This document shows, in pieces, positions 25,357 to 34,451 of a stretch of DNA of 64,000 nt; the first letter of the stretch is position 1; each line of letters starts with the position of its first letter. The position numbers and the translations under genes were made by a program. A model generated the notes under the pieces. It did no database searches and had not been told where the DNA came from. It saw only the letters and a program-made list of their open reading frames with translations. This DNA comes from JBKBIP01 sp046297495 (GTDB lineage Bacteria; Planctomycetota; Planctomycetia; Gemmatales; Gemmataceae): the NCBI GenBank assembly GCA_046297495.1, contig JBKBIP010000011.1, positions 100,086 through 164,085 of the forward strand, in the 5' to 3' direction.

Positions 25357-27129
25357 TCAACGCACCCGCGCTTGAAAGCTCACCACGCCGCTATCGCCGG
25401 GAAGCAGCCGGCCGTTGATTTCCCAGCGCAAGATCACCGAGCCGGCCTCGTTGACCTGCGTGGTGAAGACGGCGGCGCGCGTTGAGCGAGCGCTGCCGGG
25501 GACGTATTCCAGCCGTCCCGTCAGGCTGTCCGAGACGGCGATGTCAGTGATGGGTTGGCCGCCGTGGTTGCTGTATTTCAGGTGAAACGTGACCACGTCG
25601 CCGACTTGGGCGGATTGCGCGTCGGCCCACTTGTACAACACCAGCGGCTTGTCGGGGGGCTTGGGCGCTTCATGGCAGCATATCGTCAATTCCTGCGTCG
25701 CCTCGGCAGATACGACCATGTCTAAGCCTTCCACTTGTCCCACGACTTGCGTGGTTTGAACCTTTTCGTCGATGCGCACTCCCAGACGCTTGCTCAATTC
25801 CTGGGCCAATTTGATCTGGCGAACTAGCAGATTGNNNNNNNNNNNNNNNNNNNNNNNNNNNNNNNNNNNNNNNNNNNNNNNNNNNNNNNNNNNNNNNNNN
25901 NNNNNNNNNNNNNNNNNNNNNNNNNNNNNNNNCTGGCGCAATTCCTTGGTACACAATGCGTGGGCGGGGCCAAGGTCCATCACGTAGGCTTCCAGCACGT
26001 CCAAAGTCTCGATGCGCCCCGGAACGCAACGGCTGATGTTGGCGCTGGGACGCAATCGACCGCGCACTGCTTCGAGCTGTTCGTTGCGCTGCGTGAGCAA
26101 GCTGGGGATGTTCTGATCGAGTAATTCCTGCCCCTGGATTTTTTCCTTGCGACTGACGATCACGACATTGTCATATCCGATGGGGACTACCTGTGTCCGC
26201 GCCGCCACGAAACGCGGGGCGCAGATACAGACCCGATTGGATTTGGCGACATGCTTGCGCCCCTTGCTGTCGGCGTACTCGGCCAAGGTGTCGGTGGGAT
26301 TGAGGCCATACAGCTGCCCATCCAGTGTCAAGGCAGCGAACGGGGGGCAATCGCCGCCGTCATGGATCACTTCCCCTGTCACCCCCTTGGGCCCCCAGAA
26401 CGGATCGACCAACGGCCAGCTGTACCAAGTCAGGCGCGGCGGCTGGGCCGCTGGTCCTAATACTTTCTCGCCGGGCAACAGAATGGTGCCGGGGAACGAT
26501 TGCGCGGCCAACTCCTCGGCGCTGGCTCGCCGTTGTCCCAGACGCAGGATGAGCATGGGCCGGCCGATCGCTTGCGCTTCCTGGAAGACCTGGTCGGAGC
26601 GCTGCACGGTGACTTCAAGGGGCCGATCCTTGGACGTGGCATAAGCGGCGGCATGGTGCGGGTCCTCCAGGACATAGACCTTGGTGATGTACGCTCCCGC
26701 CAAGACTTGCGCGATGTCATCGGCATCCAGCACCACGTTGACGGGGAAATCCGAGGCTTTGCACTGGCACGGCAGCTTAAGGGTGCCAACGACTTCGAGC
26801 GTCGGGTACAAATCCACTTCCGGCCACCCCGGCAACTGTGTCAGCCGCACCGGATAGCAATAGCCCGGGCGCATGCCAACCTGGACCGGGACCGGGAAAT
26901 CGCGGGGGCGAGTCGCTCCTTGATAAAACGTGACATGCACTCCCGGTCCCCCCACGAAGCGCACGTACAACAACGGCGAGGGAGCGCAGCTGGGAGGGGG
27001 CGGCAAACGGGGCGGAACGGGTTGGGCAGAGGCGGAATTCGCTCCCCCAAGGAGGAGTAAACCCAGCAACCCTATTCCCCTTAAAACGACGAGCGGAAAC
27101 GGGAAACCAAGAAGTGATCGTTGGCGCAT
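25357..27129 (-). CDS. Secreted planctomycete surface protein with DUF11 domain (contains sequence gap)
   Basis: Envelope protein of roughly 590 residues, interrupted by 98 N (25835-25932) but in the same frame on both sides. Signal peptide LVVLRGIGLLGLLLLGGANSASA (part of a 30-residue leader), then a domain with DLYPTLEVVG-type strands and a segment IAQVLAGAYITKVYVLEDPHHAAAY, which is paralogous to the neighbouring lipoprotein. Near the C-terminus a DUF11 repeat is clear: VGDVVTFHLKYSNHGGQPITD and LEYVPGSARST, with the last strand VSFQARVR. DUF11 repeats are adhesive beta-sandwich modules. Start ATG 27129 has AAAGGAAACC upstream on the minus strand; an earlier in-frame start is unlikely. Confidence 0.72.
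   Translation of the reverse strand: MRQRSLLGFPFPLVVLRGIGLLGLLLLGGANSASAQPVPPRLPPPPSCAPSPLLYVRFVGGPGVHVTFYQGATRPRDFPVPVQVGMRPGYCYPVRLTQLPGWPEVDLYPTLEVVGTLKLPCQCKASDFPVNVVLDADDIAQVLAGAYITKVYVLEDPHHAAAYATSKDRPLEVTVQRSDQVFQEAQAIGRPMLILRLGQRRASAEELAAQSFPGTILLPGEKVLGPAAQPPRLTWYSWPLVDPFWGPKGVTGEVIHDGGDCPPFAALTLDGQLYGLNPTDTLAEYADSKGRKHVAKSNRVCICAPRFVAARTQVVPIGYDNVVIVSRKEKIQGQELLDQNIPSLLTQRNEQLEAVRGRLRPSANISRCVPGRIETLDVLEAYVMDLGPAHALCTKELRQXXXXXXXXXXXXXXXXXXXXXXXXXXXXXXXXXNLLVRQIKLAQELSKRLGVRIDEKVQTTQVVGQVEGLDMVVSAEATQELTICCHEAPKPPDKPLVLYKWADAQSAQVGDVVTFHLKYSNHGGQPITDIAVSDSLTGRLEYVPGSARSTRAAVFTTQVNEAGSVILRWEINGRLLPGDSGVVSFQARVR
25835..25932. other. Assembly gap (98 N)
   Basis: Unsequenced bases inside the DUF11 gene. 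Both flanks stay in frame if the gap is exactly 98, which is not guaranteed because gap sizes in drafts are often placeholders. Confidence 0.95.
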
Positions 27130-27221
27130 CGAAAGGTTTCCTTTGTCAAGACTCGGTTCGCGCTCACCCCGCCGTTGCCGCGCGCACCGAGTCATCCGAA
27201 GCAAAACGACAAAACACAACG

Positions 27222-27273
27222 AGCCGTGATCGTGCGCGGGACTGCGTGAACGGACACCCACACGATCACGGCT
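27222..27273. repeat. Stem-loop between the two surface-protein genes
   Basis: Perfect 13-bp arms AGCCGTGATCGTG (27222-27234) and CACGATCACGGCT (27261-27273), 26-base loop. It lies in the 167-bp spacer between the 27297-28955 gene's stop and the start of the DUF11 gene, both read from the minus strand. No T tract; could attenuate transcription or be an insertion footprint. Confidence 0.6.
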
Positions 27274-27296
27274 GACATACCATCATCCAACTACCA

Positions 27297-28955
27297 TCAC
27301 TTAGACTTCCAGACCGCTGGATCAAATATCCAGCGGCGTTTGGGCGTGAAGGTCTTGGTGGCCGGCTGCGGCGCGGTGCGGGGTTGGTTCGCCAGCTCCG
27401 CCGTCGTCGGCGCTGGTCCAGGCCCTGCTTGATGTTGGGCCGCCAGAGCGACATCTTCCTTCTGCTGGGCCGTGGGGAACCGTGATCTTTGCACGGCCGA
27501 TACCAACGTGGCCTTTTGCTCCTGGTTGACGGTTGATCTCGTCGGTTCGTCGCTCGTCATGGGGGGCAGCATGGGGACTCCCGGCGGCGTCGAGTTGGCC
27601 GGCGCCGAACGCTCGGCATTCATGGCGATGGGACCATGAGGTTGGCCTCCGGCAGGGGGCATTTGCAGCGGCCTGTTGGGGGGCATCGGCATCCCCATCG
27701 GCCCTTGCGGTCCCATTGGCGGCATCGGCATCCCCATCGGCCCTTGCGGTCCCATTGGCGGCATCGGCATCCCCATCGGCCCTTGTGGTCCCATCGGCGG
27801 CATCGGCATCCCCATCGGCCCTTGTGGTCCCATTGGTGGATAAGGAGGCATCATGAGCTGGCCTGGCGCTGTCATGCTGGCCGGAATCCCGATAGCCTTC
27901 GGAGCATACGGGCTAGGCGCGTCCATCGGCGGCGTGTTCGGCGCTTCCAGGTCGATGTTCCCCAAGCGAATCACGACCAGAATCGAACCCCGACGGCACG
28001 CTTCCTTGATGGGGTCCACACCCGGTTCCAAACGGGAGGAGACCACTTCATCCGGCCCCGGTCCCGTGTACGCCAAATCCTGATATTGCGGATCGGGCAG
28101 ATAGATCACCTTCACGACGTAGTTGCCGGAAGCGACCTGCTCAAAATCTTCCTCGGTGAAGAAGACCGGAACCGCGCTATGCGCGAGAAACGCCTCGGTC
28201 TTGGGATTGCCGGGGACGACTTCCAGCGTCGGGTACAGCTCGAGGCCCGGCCGATTGGGAATGGCGCTGAGCTTCAAACGATAAATGGCCGCCTGGATGA
28301 AGTTGTAGCGCGCCGGCGCTTCCAGCTGCATGCCGTTGAAGCCCTGCTTGCCGTCCGGCCCCGGAGCATACCAGGAAATTCTCATGCCGGGAGGACCGAC
28401 AAAACGGACCTCGGTGCGCTTGGCCGGGAAAGCAGTCGGAGTATAGTCGGTGATGGCGCCCAGGGCGGCCACGGCTCCCGGCGGTCGCACTCCCCCGCCC
28501 CCCATCGGCAGACCCGGCGCGCCGGGCGGCGGCAGTCCGGGCGCGAACGGCACTCCCGGAGGAGCGATGGCGCCCGCTGGTAGAATCGTCCCCGGCAACG
28601 CACCGGTGAACTGTCCCGCACCGCCAGCGTGGACGACCAAGTTCGGATCGCCGGGTCGCTGCAACGCGGCAACCGGAGCAATGCCTCCGGGCGGCGCCAG
28701 ATGCTGGATCATGTCCAGGGGAACGCTCTGAGCCAACATCGCCTTGGCAGCTTCTTCCCCCATCGACGAGGCCGAGTAGGGGGCCGCCATGGCGACCGGC
28801 TCGCCGCGCGGGCCTTGCACGCCAGGGATCGAGCGCGGGCGGTACGCGCCACCGCCGCCACCAGGCATGGGACCAGGCCCAGACCCGCCGCCATCCGAGG
28901 CCACGCAGCCCCCCACGGCGGCCAACAAGATCATCGCTCCCACTGTTCGTTTCAT
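27297..28955 (-). CDS. Surface lipoprotein with collagen-like Gly/Pro/Met repeats
   Basis: A 552-residue lipoprotein. Lipobox AVGGC with lipid-modified Cys17 (leader MKRTVGAMILLAAVGGC), so it is anchored in the outer or inner membrane. A beta domain at about residues 190-290 (LELYPTLEVVPGN, EDFEQVASGNYVVKVIYLPDP) is paralogous to the adjacent DUF11 gene. Residues about 370-430 are a four-fold repeat of MGPQGPMGMPMPP, collagen-like with Gly every third position in places. The tail is low complexity with Ala/Gln runs. Begins at ATG 28955. The pairing with a paralogous neighbour suggests a shared envelope structure; function unknown. Confidence 0.72.
   Translation of the reverse strand: MKRTVGAMILLAAVGGCVASDGGGSGPGPMPGGGGGAYRPRSIPGVQGPRGEPVAMAAPYSASSMGEEAAKAMLAQSVPLDMIQHLAPPGGIAPVAALQRPGDPNLVVHAGGAGQFTGALPGTILPAGAIAPPGVPFAPGLPPPGAPGLPMGGGGVRPPGAVAALGAITDYTPTAFPAKRTEVRFVGPPGMRISWYAPGPDGKQGFNGMQLEAPARYNFIQAAIYRLKLSAIPNRPGLELYPTLEVVPGNPKTEAFLAHSAVPVFFTEEDFEQVASGNYVVKVIYLPDPQYQDLAYTGPGPDEVVSSRLEPGVDPIKEACRRGSILVVIRLGNIDLEAPNTPPMDAPSPYAPKAIGIPASMTAPGQLMMPPYPPMGPQGPMGMPMPPMGPQGPMGMPMPPMGPQGPMGMPMPPMGPQGPMGMPMPPNRPLQMPPAGGQPHGPIAMNAERSAPANSTPPGVPMLPPMTSDEPTRSTVNQEQKATLVSAVQRSRFPTAQQKEDVALAAQHQAGPGPAPTTAELANQPRTAPQPATKTFTPKRRWIFDPAVWKSK
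27682..27837. repeat. Tandem 39-bp repeat, four copies, inside the lipoprotein gene
   Basis: Four consecutive 39-base units (27682-27720, 27721-27759, 27760-27798, 27799-27837), nearly identical, encode MGPQGPMGMPMPP. Length in multiples of three keeps the frame, so copy number could change without breaking the gene. Confidence 0.9.
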
Positions 28956-29239
28956 ACCTTCCCCCTCCGGCACCCCACGACAGGCGAACGCCGCGCGTCA
29001 ACCTGCCTCGCACTTTGGACAGGTGGGGTGGAGTGTGTTCGACTGGAGAACCTATGCCGGGCATGACCGAGTTGACCGGCCTGGACGATGGCGACCTGCG
29101 GGACCTCTGGGCGCCGATGTCCCCCTCGCGCCCACGGCGGCGACGCGGCCTCCGCCTTCGTCTTTTGCCTTTGGTCCACTGTGGATATACTCGGCGCGCG
29201 CGGCCTCGATTCTTTCGTCAAATCGGGAATTTTTTGCCT

Positions 29240-30094
29240 ATGTCTCGTTACCGGACTTTCACCCTGCTTGGTCTGATCTTGGCGGCCCTCACCCTGCTCG
29301 GTCTGTGCGTGCAGCGCTGGCGATTGACGGCGCACCCCAGCGAGATGGGCACCGTCATTGCCGAGGAGCATCCCCGGGCCGAGCAAGCCCTGCGCCGCGC
29401 GCTGACCGCCCTGGAGCCGGCGCGTCTCCCCTGGCTGCGCCATGAAGTCCATCAATGCGTCCAAGCCAAGGGGTTGAACTTCACGGCCGAAGGCGCCTAC
29501 GCGCGCGGGCCGGACTATCGCTTGCGCCTGGACCTGCGTGTGCGTTCCCACGGCACCAGCGCCAGGTTAGCGATGTGGTGCGACGGCCGTATCTTGTGGC
29601 GCGTGGATCAAGCTGGCTCCGCTCCCCCGGCGCTGGCCACAATGGAGCTGGTCCAACTGCGCGACACGCCGTCAGCCCCTTCCGGCCAGACGCCGCCGCC
29701 GGAGACGTTTTTCCATAGTCATCTGTACGCCGGCATCGTCCCCTTGTTACACGATTTGCGCCAGCAACTGGTGTTCATCGATTGTGAAGCCGATCAGTGG
29801 CAAGAGCGCGCCGTGTGGGCGTTGACCGGCATCTGGAAGACGCCCCCTTCCGAACCGGCCTGGCTAGGCTTCACGCCGCGCTGCTGCCGGCTGTTCCTGG
29901 ATGAACAAACCTATTGGCCCTATCGCGTCGAATGGTGGGGACCCCTGACGCCCGCCACGGCGGACGTGTTGTTAATGTGGATGGAATTTCGTGATCCCGT
30001 CCCAGGTCGTCCCCTTCCCGATCACTTCTTCACCTACCACCCCGACGATTACGCCCTCACCGCACCCATTCCCCACCCCCCCTTGACTCCATGA
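29240..30094 (+). CDS. Membrane-anchored protein, function unknown
   Basis: A 284-residue protein with an N-terminal hydrophobic anchor (FTLLGLILAALTLLGLCV, about residues 6-23). The remainder contains YRLRLDLRVRSHGTSARLAMW and ILWRVDQAG strands that suggest a beta-barrel or LolA-like fold, but no family was recognised with certainty. A pair of Cys residues occurs in FTPRCCRLFLDE. The ATG at 29240 follows the AT-rich GAATTTTTTGCCT; an in-frame start at 29054 would add a poorly supported 62-residue extension. Divergent from the lipoprotein at 28955. Followed by a strong hairpin that could end transcription. Confidence 0.55.
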   Translation: MSRYRTFTLLGLILAALTLLGLCVQRWRLTAHPSEMGTVIAEEHPRAEQALRRALTALEPARLPWLRHEVHQCVQAKGLNFTAEGAYARGPDYRLRLDLRVRSHGTSARLAMWCDGRILWRVDQAGSAPPALATMELVQLRDTPSAPSGQTPPPETFFHSHLYAGIVPLLHDLRQQLVFIDCEADQWQERAVWALTGIWKTPPSEPAWLGFTPRCCRLFLDEQTYWPYRVEWWGPLTPATADVLLMWMEFRDPVPGRPLPDHFFTYHPDDYALTAPIPHPPLTP

Positions 30095-30470
30095 AAGGCG
30101 CCCAGCGCCACGATGGGGAAACAGCTTGTCATCACGTTTAGAGTCCGTTTGAATATTTTTTCTGGCGAGCGGCGGGGTTGATCCCCGCCGTGAGGACGTC
30201 CGCCAGGGATCAACGCCGCCGCTCGCCGAGTTTTTCCTCAACTAATTTCCGAACAGCCGCTTATCTGACACATATGTTCACATATCCAGGAGCTAATGGT
30301 ATAACAAAGTAATAAATAAACCGATCCCGTTCCCCTCTCTTCCTGCCATTTTGGCAGTTTCATCCTGTTTCATTGTTCCATTCTACCCCACCCCCCCTTC
30401 CCCCCCTTTCAACTTCAAACGTGGAATAAAATGATCCATCGCATATAAGAATTTTTTTTATTCCCCCTTA
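30095..30470. other. 376-bp intergenic region, AT-rich in part
   Basis: No coding sequence is apparent. It contains the 22-bp inverted repeat at 30164-30227 followed by TTTTTC (30231-30236), then a visibly more AT-rich stretch with CTGCCATTTTGGCAG hairpin (about 30344-30358) and C/T-rich tracts. Base composition differs from the GC-rich surroundings, which may indicate acquired DNA or an old insertion. Confidence 0.5.
30164..30227 (+). terminator. Large stem-loop after the gene at 29240, terminator-like
   Basis: 22-bp arms (30164-30185 and 30206-30227), 21 of 22 paired, 20-base loop, followed by GAGTTTTTC. The left arm GGCGAGCGGCGGGGTTGATC is also partly visible at about 34465-34480 (AGCGAGCGGCGGGG), next to a low-quality region, so this could be another dispersed palindrome family as well as a terminator. 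Confidence 0.5.
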
Positions 30471-31508
30471 CTATAAGGGAGGAGAAGCATCCGAAATCAC
30501 CTTGTCGGCTAATTGTTTGATGCCATAGCAACGTCCAGCCAGTTCGACCAGCTCCGCGAAACCCCAGGTGCCGCGATCGGTCAGTCGTTCGGCCAGGCGC
30601 AGCGGCAAGGCGGATAGGCCGAGGTAGGCGCCGCTGATCGCCCCGGCCATGGCTGCCGTGGTGTCCACGTCGCCGCCGACGCCGATAGCCGTGCCAATGG
30701 TCTGCCAGTAATCATCGGGAGTGCGCAGAAACGCATACAAGCTCCACAAGACGCTGCCGGTGACAAAGGGGGAGATGCCATCCCGGCGGTCGAACAGCGT
30801 CGGCGTTTGGCCAGCCTGGCTGATGGGACCGGCGGCTTCCTCGGGGGGCAGTTTCAGCCAATCGACCAAGCGTTCCAGGTAGTCGGCCACGGAGGCATCG
30901 TGCGGCCTGGCCCAGGCGCTGAGCTGGTGCAAGAAGGCGGGCGGGTGGATGCGGCCGCCGGCCAGCGCCAAGGCCACCCCCCCGGCAATGGCCACCGCTC
31001 CCGCCGAGCACCGGCCGTCCTGATGCGTGATCCGTCCCTGGTCGTGGGCGGTCTGGCACAAGCGGTCCGGATCGTCGAAACAAATCAAGCCCACCGGCCC
31101 AGCGCGCATGGCGCTGCCGTTGCCAGCAGCGGGGGGTGGCGTGCCTGCCTGGTGCCACGGCACGCCCTGCCGCAGACGCTCGGCGGCCGCAGCCGTGATG
31201 CGCCCGCCCCCCACGATGCGCCCCTCGCCGAAGATGGCCGCGATGCGCGCGGCGTAGGCGCACGGCTCGAAGCCGCGCCGCTCCACGTAGCTTTGCACGA
31301 ACTCGCGGGCCAGCTGGGAATCGTCGGAATACTGACCGAACCTCAGTGGGCCGCCCCCGCCTGGGGCCAGCGGATCGGTCCCCAAGGTGTCACGCACGTA
31401 GCGCCGGCACACGTCCCCGGATTGTCCTTCCACGACAAAACCCAGGGCATCACCCAGACACTGCCCAATCAGACAACCGCTGAACTGCTCCTCACGTACA
31501 GTCGCCAT
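30471..31508 (-). CDS. ADP-ribosylglycohydrolase family protein
   Basis: A 345-residue DraG/ARH-type enzyme expected to remove ADP-ribose from modified proteins or other acceptors. Metal-binding and substrate motifs are visible: GQCLGDALGFVVEGQ near the N-terminus, SDDSQLA (Asp pair at about 66-67), and GGDVDTTAAMAGAISGA near the C-terminus. These are the Mg2+ ligands of the family. No membrane segment. It is divergent from dus, 75 bases apart; ATG 31508 is followed by a normal family start. Its target is unknown and no ADP-ribosyltransferase is visible in the window. Confidence 0.88.
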   Translation of the reverse strand: MATVREEQFSGCLIGQCLGDALGFVVEGQSGDVCRRYVRDTLGTDPLAPGGGGPLRFGQYSDDSQLAREFVQSYVERRGFEPCAYAARIAAIFGEGRIVGGGRITAAAAERLRQGVPWHQAGTPPPAAGNGSAMRAGPVGLICFDDPDRLCQTAHDQGRITHQDGRCSAGAVAIAGGVALALAGGRIHPPAFLHQLSAWARPHDASVADYLERLVDWLKLPPEEAAGPISQAGQTPTLFDRRDGISPFVTGSVLWSLYAFLRTPDDYWQTIGTAIGVGGDVDTTAAMAGAISGAYLGLSALPLRLAERLTDRGTWGFAELVELAGRCYGIKQLADKVISDASPPL

Positions 31509-31583
31509 TGACGTTCCCCTTGGTTTGGCGTGGAATAATAGCTTCTTGGGAATGATGGTAACCGACAGCGGGACGATTCGACA

Positions 31584-32705
31584 ATGCACACTTTAGCGGC
31601 ACCAACGATGACATCGATAGATCAGCCCAACTGGCCGCGCCCGCCGGCGGGGTTGGCCGAGCCGCTGCGGCTGGGGAGTCTGGAATTGCCCACGCGCTTC
31701 TTAATGGCGCCGTTGGCTGGTTACACCAATCTTCCCTTTCGGCTGGCGGTGCGCGAGCTGGGCGGGGTTGGCTTGGCCACGACCGATTTGGTCAACGCCC
31801 GCGCCTTGGTCCGGGCCAGTCGCAAGACCCTGGAACTGATCGATACCTGCCCCGCTGACCGGCCGATGGCGGTGCAAATCTACGGCGCCGATCCAGTCGA
31901 GATGGCCGACGCCGCCCAATGGCTGGAGAATTACGGCGTCTCCAGCGTGGACATCAACATGGGCTGCCCCGTCCACAAGGTCACGCGCGGCGGCGGAGGA
32001 TCGGCGTTAATGTGCTCCCCCACCAACACGGTCCGCTTGGTGGAGAAAGTCGCGGCGGCGGTGCGCATCCCGGTGACAGTGAAAATGCGGCTCGGTTGGG
32101 ACGACAGCAGCTGGAGCGCCCCCTATTTCGCCCGCGCCTTCGAGCAGGTCGGCGTGGCGGCGGTGACTATTCATGGCCGCACCCGCGATCAGGGTTTCGG
32201 CGGCGACGTGCGCTTGGCGGGAATCGCCGCCGTGGTGGCGGCGGTCAAACGCCTGCCCATCATCGGCAACGGCGACGTCCGTGCCATCCACGACGCCGCC
32301 CGCATGTTCGACGCCACCGGCTGCGCCGCCATCGCCATTGGCCGAGGAGCGTTGCTCAATCCCTGGCTGTTCGCCCAGCTGCGGCACTGGCAAGACACAG
32401 GCGCCCCCAGCCCGCCCGCCAGCTATGACCAGCGCTTAACATTCATGGCCCGCCATTTTCATTTGCTGGTCGCCCAGCGCGGCGAGCGCTTCGCCTGTTT
32501 GACGTTCCGCAAGGTGGCCAACTGGTATTGCAAGGTGCTCAAGCCCGGCCGCGAATTGCAACAGCGCCTGATCCGCCTGGCCGCCGTCGCCGACTTTGAC
32601 AACATGGTCCAGCAGCTCCGCGACCGCGGCCCGGCCAGCGCCTATGACGAGTCGCGGGATGTCTCCTTCGTCCGGGTGCCGAGCGGGCCGGTGGAGCGGT
32701 GGTGA
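31584..32705 (+). CDS. dusB: tRNA-dihydrouridine synthase (DusB-type)
   Basis: FMN-dependent enzyme that reduces uridines in the D-loop of tRNAs. 373 residues, TIM-barrel. FMN-binding MAPLAGYTNLPFR near the N-terminus, the catalytic Cys in INMGCPVHKV, and KMRLGWDDSSWSA and IGNGDVRAI for FMN-phosphate binding are all present. C-terminal helical tRNA-binding part follows. Start ATG 31584, with an in-frame ATG at 31608 as an alternative. Divergent from the ADP-ribosylglycohydrolase. Confidence 0.93.
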   Translation: MHTLAAPTMTSIDQPNWPRPPAGLAEPLRLGSLELPTRFLMAPLAGYTNLPFRLAVRELGGVGLATTDLVNARALVRASRKTLELIDTCPADRPMAVQIYGADPVEMADAAQWLENYGVSSVDINMGCPVHKVTRGGGGSALMCSPTNTVRLVEKVAAAVRIPVTVKMRLGWDDSSWSAPYFARAFEQVGVAAVTIHGRTRDQGFGGDVRLAGIAAVVAAVKRLPIIGNGDVRAIHDAARMFDATGCAAIAIGRGALLNPWLFAQLRHWQDTGAPSPPASYDQRLTFMARHFHLLVAQRGERFACLTFRKVANWYCKVLKPGRELQQRLIRLAAVADFDNMVQQLRDRGPASAYDESRDVSFVRVPSGPVERW

Positions 32706-32909
32706 AGGCTATGACGAGGAGAGGGCCTGTCAACTTGTCTTCAGAATTCGCGCCCCGAATCCAATTGGAAATGTTTTTAGGTTCTTCCGTTTTTCGGTAT
32801 GATGGCGGCGATGGAGCATTTCGCGCCCGCTGGAGTCTTCGAGCGCGAAGCGATCCATCATCGGTATAGTTGATCTTCGCTGTCTTTCCATCAGGCGTGG
32901 AAAGTGCCC

Positions 32910-34451
32910 TCAACGGCGGCAGGGCGTCCCTTGGCGGACGTGCTCGATCAGCGCTTGCGTCACCCCCAGCGTCGTTTCCTGGGGCGCTTCGGCGGCGACG
33001 GGGAGATCGAAGGCGCGGACGGCGGCGCTGGTGAGCGAGCTGATGGTAACGAGATGAATGTCGCCGGCTTGAATGCGTGTTCGGCACACGTCATCGAGTG
33101 ACTGGAGGAAGGCGCGGGCGATGTTGGAACTGGTCAGCGTCACGTAGTCGATTTCGCCGCGACGCAGGCAATCGAAGACCTCATTATGGGTATCAATGGC
33201 ATCGACCTGGGAATAAACCGCTACTTGATCGACCGCAGCGACGGCGGAAAGCTCCTGGCGGAGCAAGTCGCGGCCCCGGTCGGCGCGCGCCAAGAGCACG
33301 CGCTGACCAGCGACCAGCGGTTTGAGCTCCTCGGCCAAGGCTTCGGAACGAAACGACCTCGGCATGACATCCGGTTCCAGGTGGTAGTCGCGCAGGGCGT
33401 CGGCGGTGGCGGGGCCGATGACCGCCAAGCGAACGCCCCCCAGCGCCCGCAGGTCCAGCCCTTGGCAGCGCAGCCGGCCCAAGAAGGCCTGGACGCCATT
33501 GGCGCTGGTGAAGACCAGCCATTGATAGTCGCGCAGCTGAGCCAAGGCGCGATCCACAGGCCCCCAAGCGGGCGCTTCCCGAATCGCGACCGCGGGCAGC
33601 AGGTACGGCACCGCTCCCAATACTTCCAGCCGGCGCAGCAGGTCCCCCGCCTGGTGGCGGGGCCGAGTCACCAAGACACGATGGCCAAACAGCGGCCGGC
33701 GTTCGAACCAAGCGAGTTTGCCGCGCAATTCCACCACCGAGCCAATGAGGATCAACGCCGGGGCCATGATCCCTTCGGCGAGCACGACGCGCGGCAGCTC
33801 GGCCAGCGTGGCCTCAACGGCGCGCTGGTCGCCGGTCGTTCCCCAATGCACGACGGCGGCCGGCGTGGTCGCCGGTTTGCCGTGCTGGATCAGCGTTTGC
33901 ACGATAGGGCCGATCTGGGCGATCCCCATGTAGATGACCAGCGTGCCGGGAAAGCGGGCCAGGGCGGGCCAGTCGATGGCGCTTTGGGTTTTGTGCGGGT
34001 TTTCGTGGCCAGTGACGAAGGCGACGGCGCTGGCGTGTTCGCGATGGGTCAGCGGAATGCCGGCGAAGGCGGACACCCCCAGCGCCGCCGTCACGCCGGG
34101 CACCACTTCGTAAGGAATGCCGGCCTCACGCAGGGCCTCCGCTTCCTCGCCGCCGCGACCGAACAGAAAGGGGTCTCCCCCTTTGAGCCGGACGACGCGC
34201 AATCCTTGCCGGGCCATCTCGATCAAGGTCCGGTGGATGTGCGGATAGCGTTCGGGATGCCGGCCGGGCAGCTCGGTCACGCACAGACGCCGCGCCGTCG
34301 GCGGCAGGTGCTCTAGCAATTGCACTGGCACCAACTTGTCATACAACACGAAATCTGCCTGGCGCAAGCACTCAATGGCTCGCAGCGTCAACAGGCCGGG
34401 ATTACCAGGGCCGGCCCCCACCAGAAAGACACGCGGGGAGGAATCGGTCAT
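32910..34451 (-). CDS. cobA-hemD: Uroporphyrinogen-III C-methyltransferase / uroporphyrinogen-III synthase fusion
   Basis: Two enzymes of tetrapyrrole metabolism in one 513-residue chain. N-terminal part: SAM-dependent methyltransferase (residues 1-250) with VGAGPGNPGLLTL for SAM, the DEFVLYDKLV region and RLKGGDPFLFGRGGEEAEAL, typical of CobA/SumT. C-terminal part (about 255-510): HemD, with GHRVLVTRPRHQAGDLL, LVFTSANGVQAF, LLARADRGRDLL and the last SLTSAAVRAFDLPV motif. The fusion is known in many bacteria. It supplies precorrin-2 and uroporphyrinogen III for haem/sirohaem; the haem operon at 16-18 kb is separate. Start ATG 34451; upstream is low-quality sequence. Confidence 0.92.
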   Translation of the reverse strand: MTDSSPRVFLVGAGPGNPGLLTLRAIECLRQADFVLYDKLVPVQLLEHLPPTARRLCVTELPGRHPERYPHIHRTLIEMARQGLRVVRLKGGDPFLFGRGGEEAEALREAGIPYEVVPGVTAALGVSAFAGIPLTHREHASAVAFVTGHENPHKTQSAIDWPALARFPGTLVIYMGIAQIGPIVQTLIQHGKPATTPAAVVHWGTTGDQRAVEATLAELPRVVLAEGIMAPALILIGSVVELRGKLAWFERRPLFGHRVLVTRPRHQAGDLLRRLEVLGAVPYLLPAVAIREAPAWGPVDRALAQLRDYQWLVFTSANGVQAFLGRLRCQGLDLRALGGVRLAVIGPATADALRDYHLEPDVMPRSFRSEALAEELKPLVAGQRVLLARADRGRDLLRQELSAVAAVDQVAVYSQVDAIDTHNEVFDCLRRGEIDYVTLTSSNIARAFLQSLDDVCRTRIQAGDIHLVTISSLTSAAVRAFDLPVAAEAPQETTLGVTQALIEHVRQGTPCRR

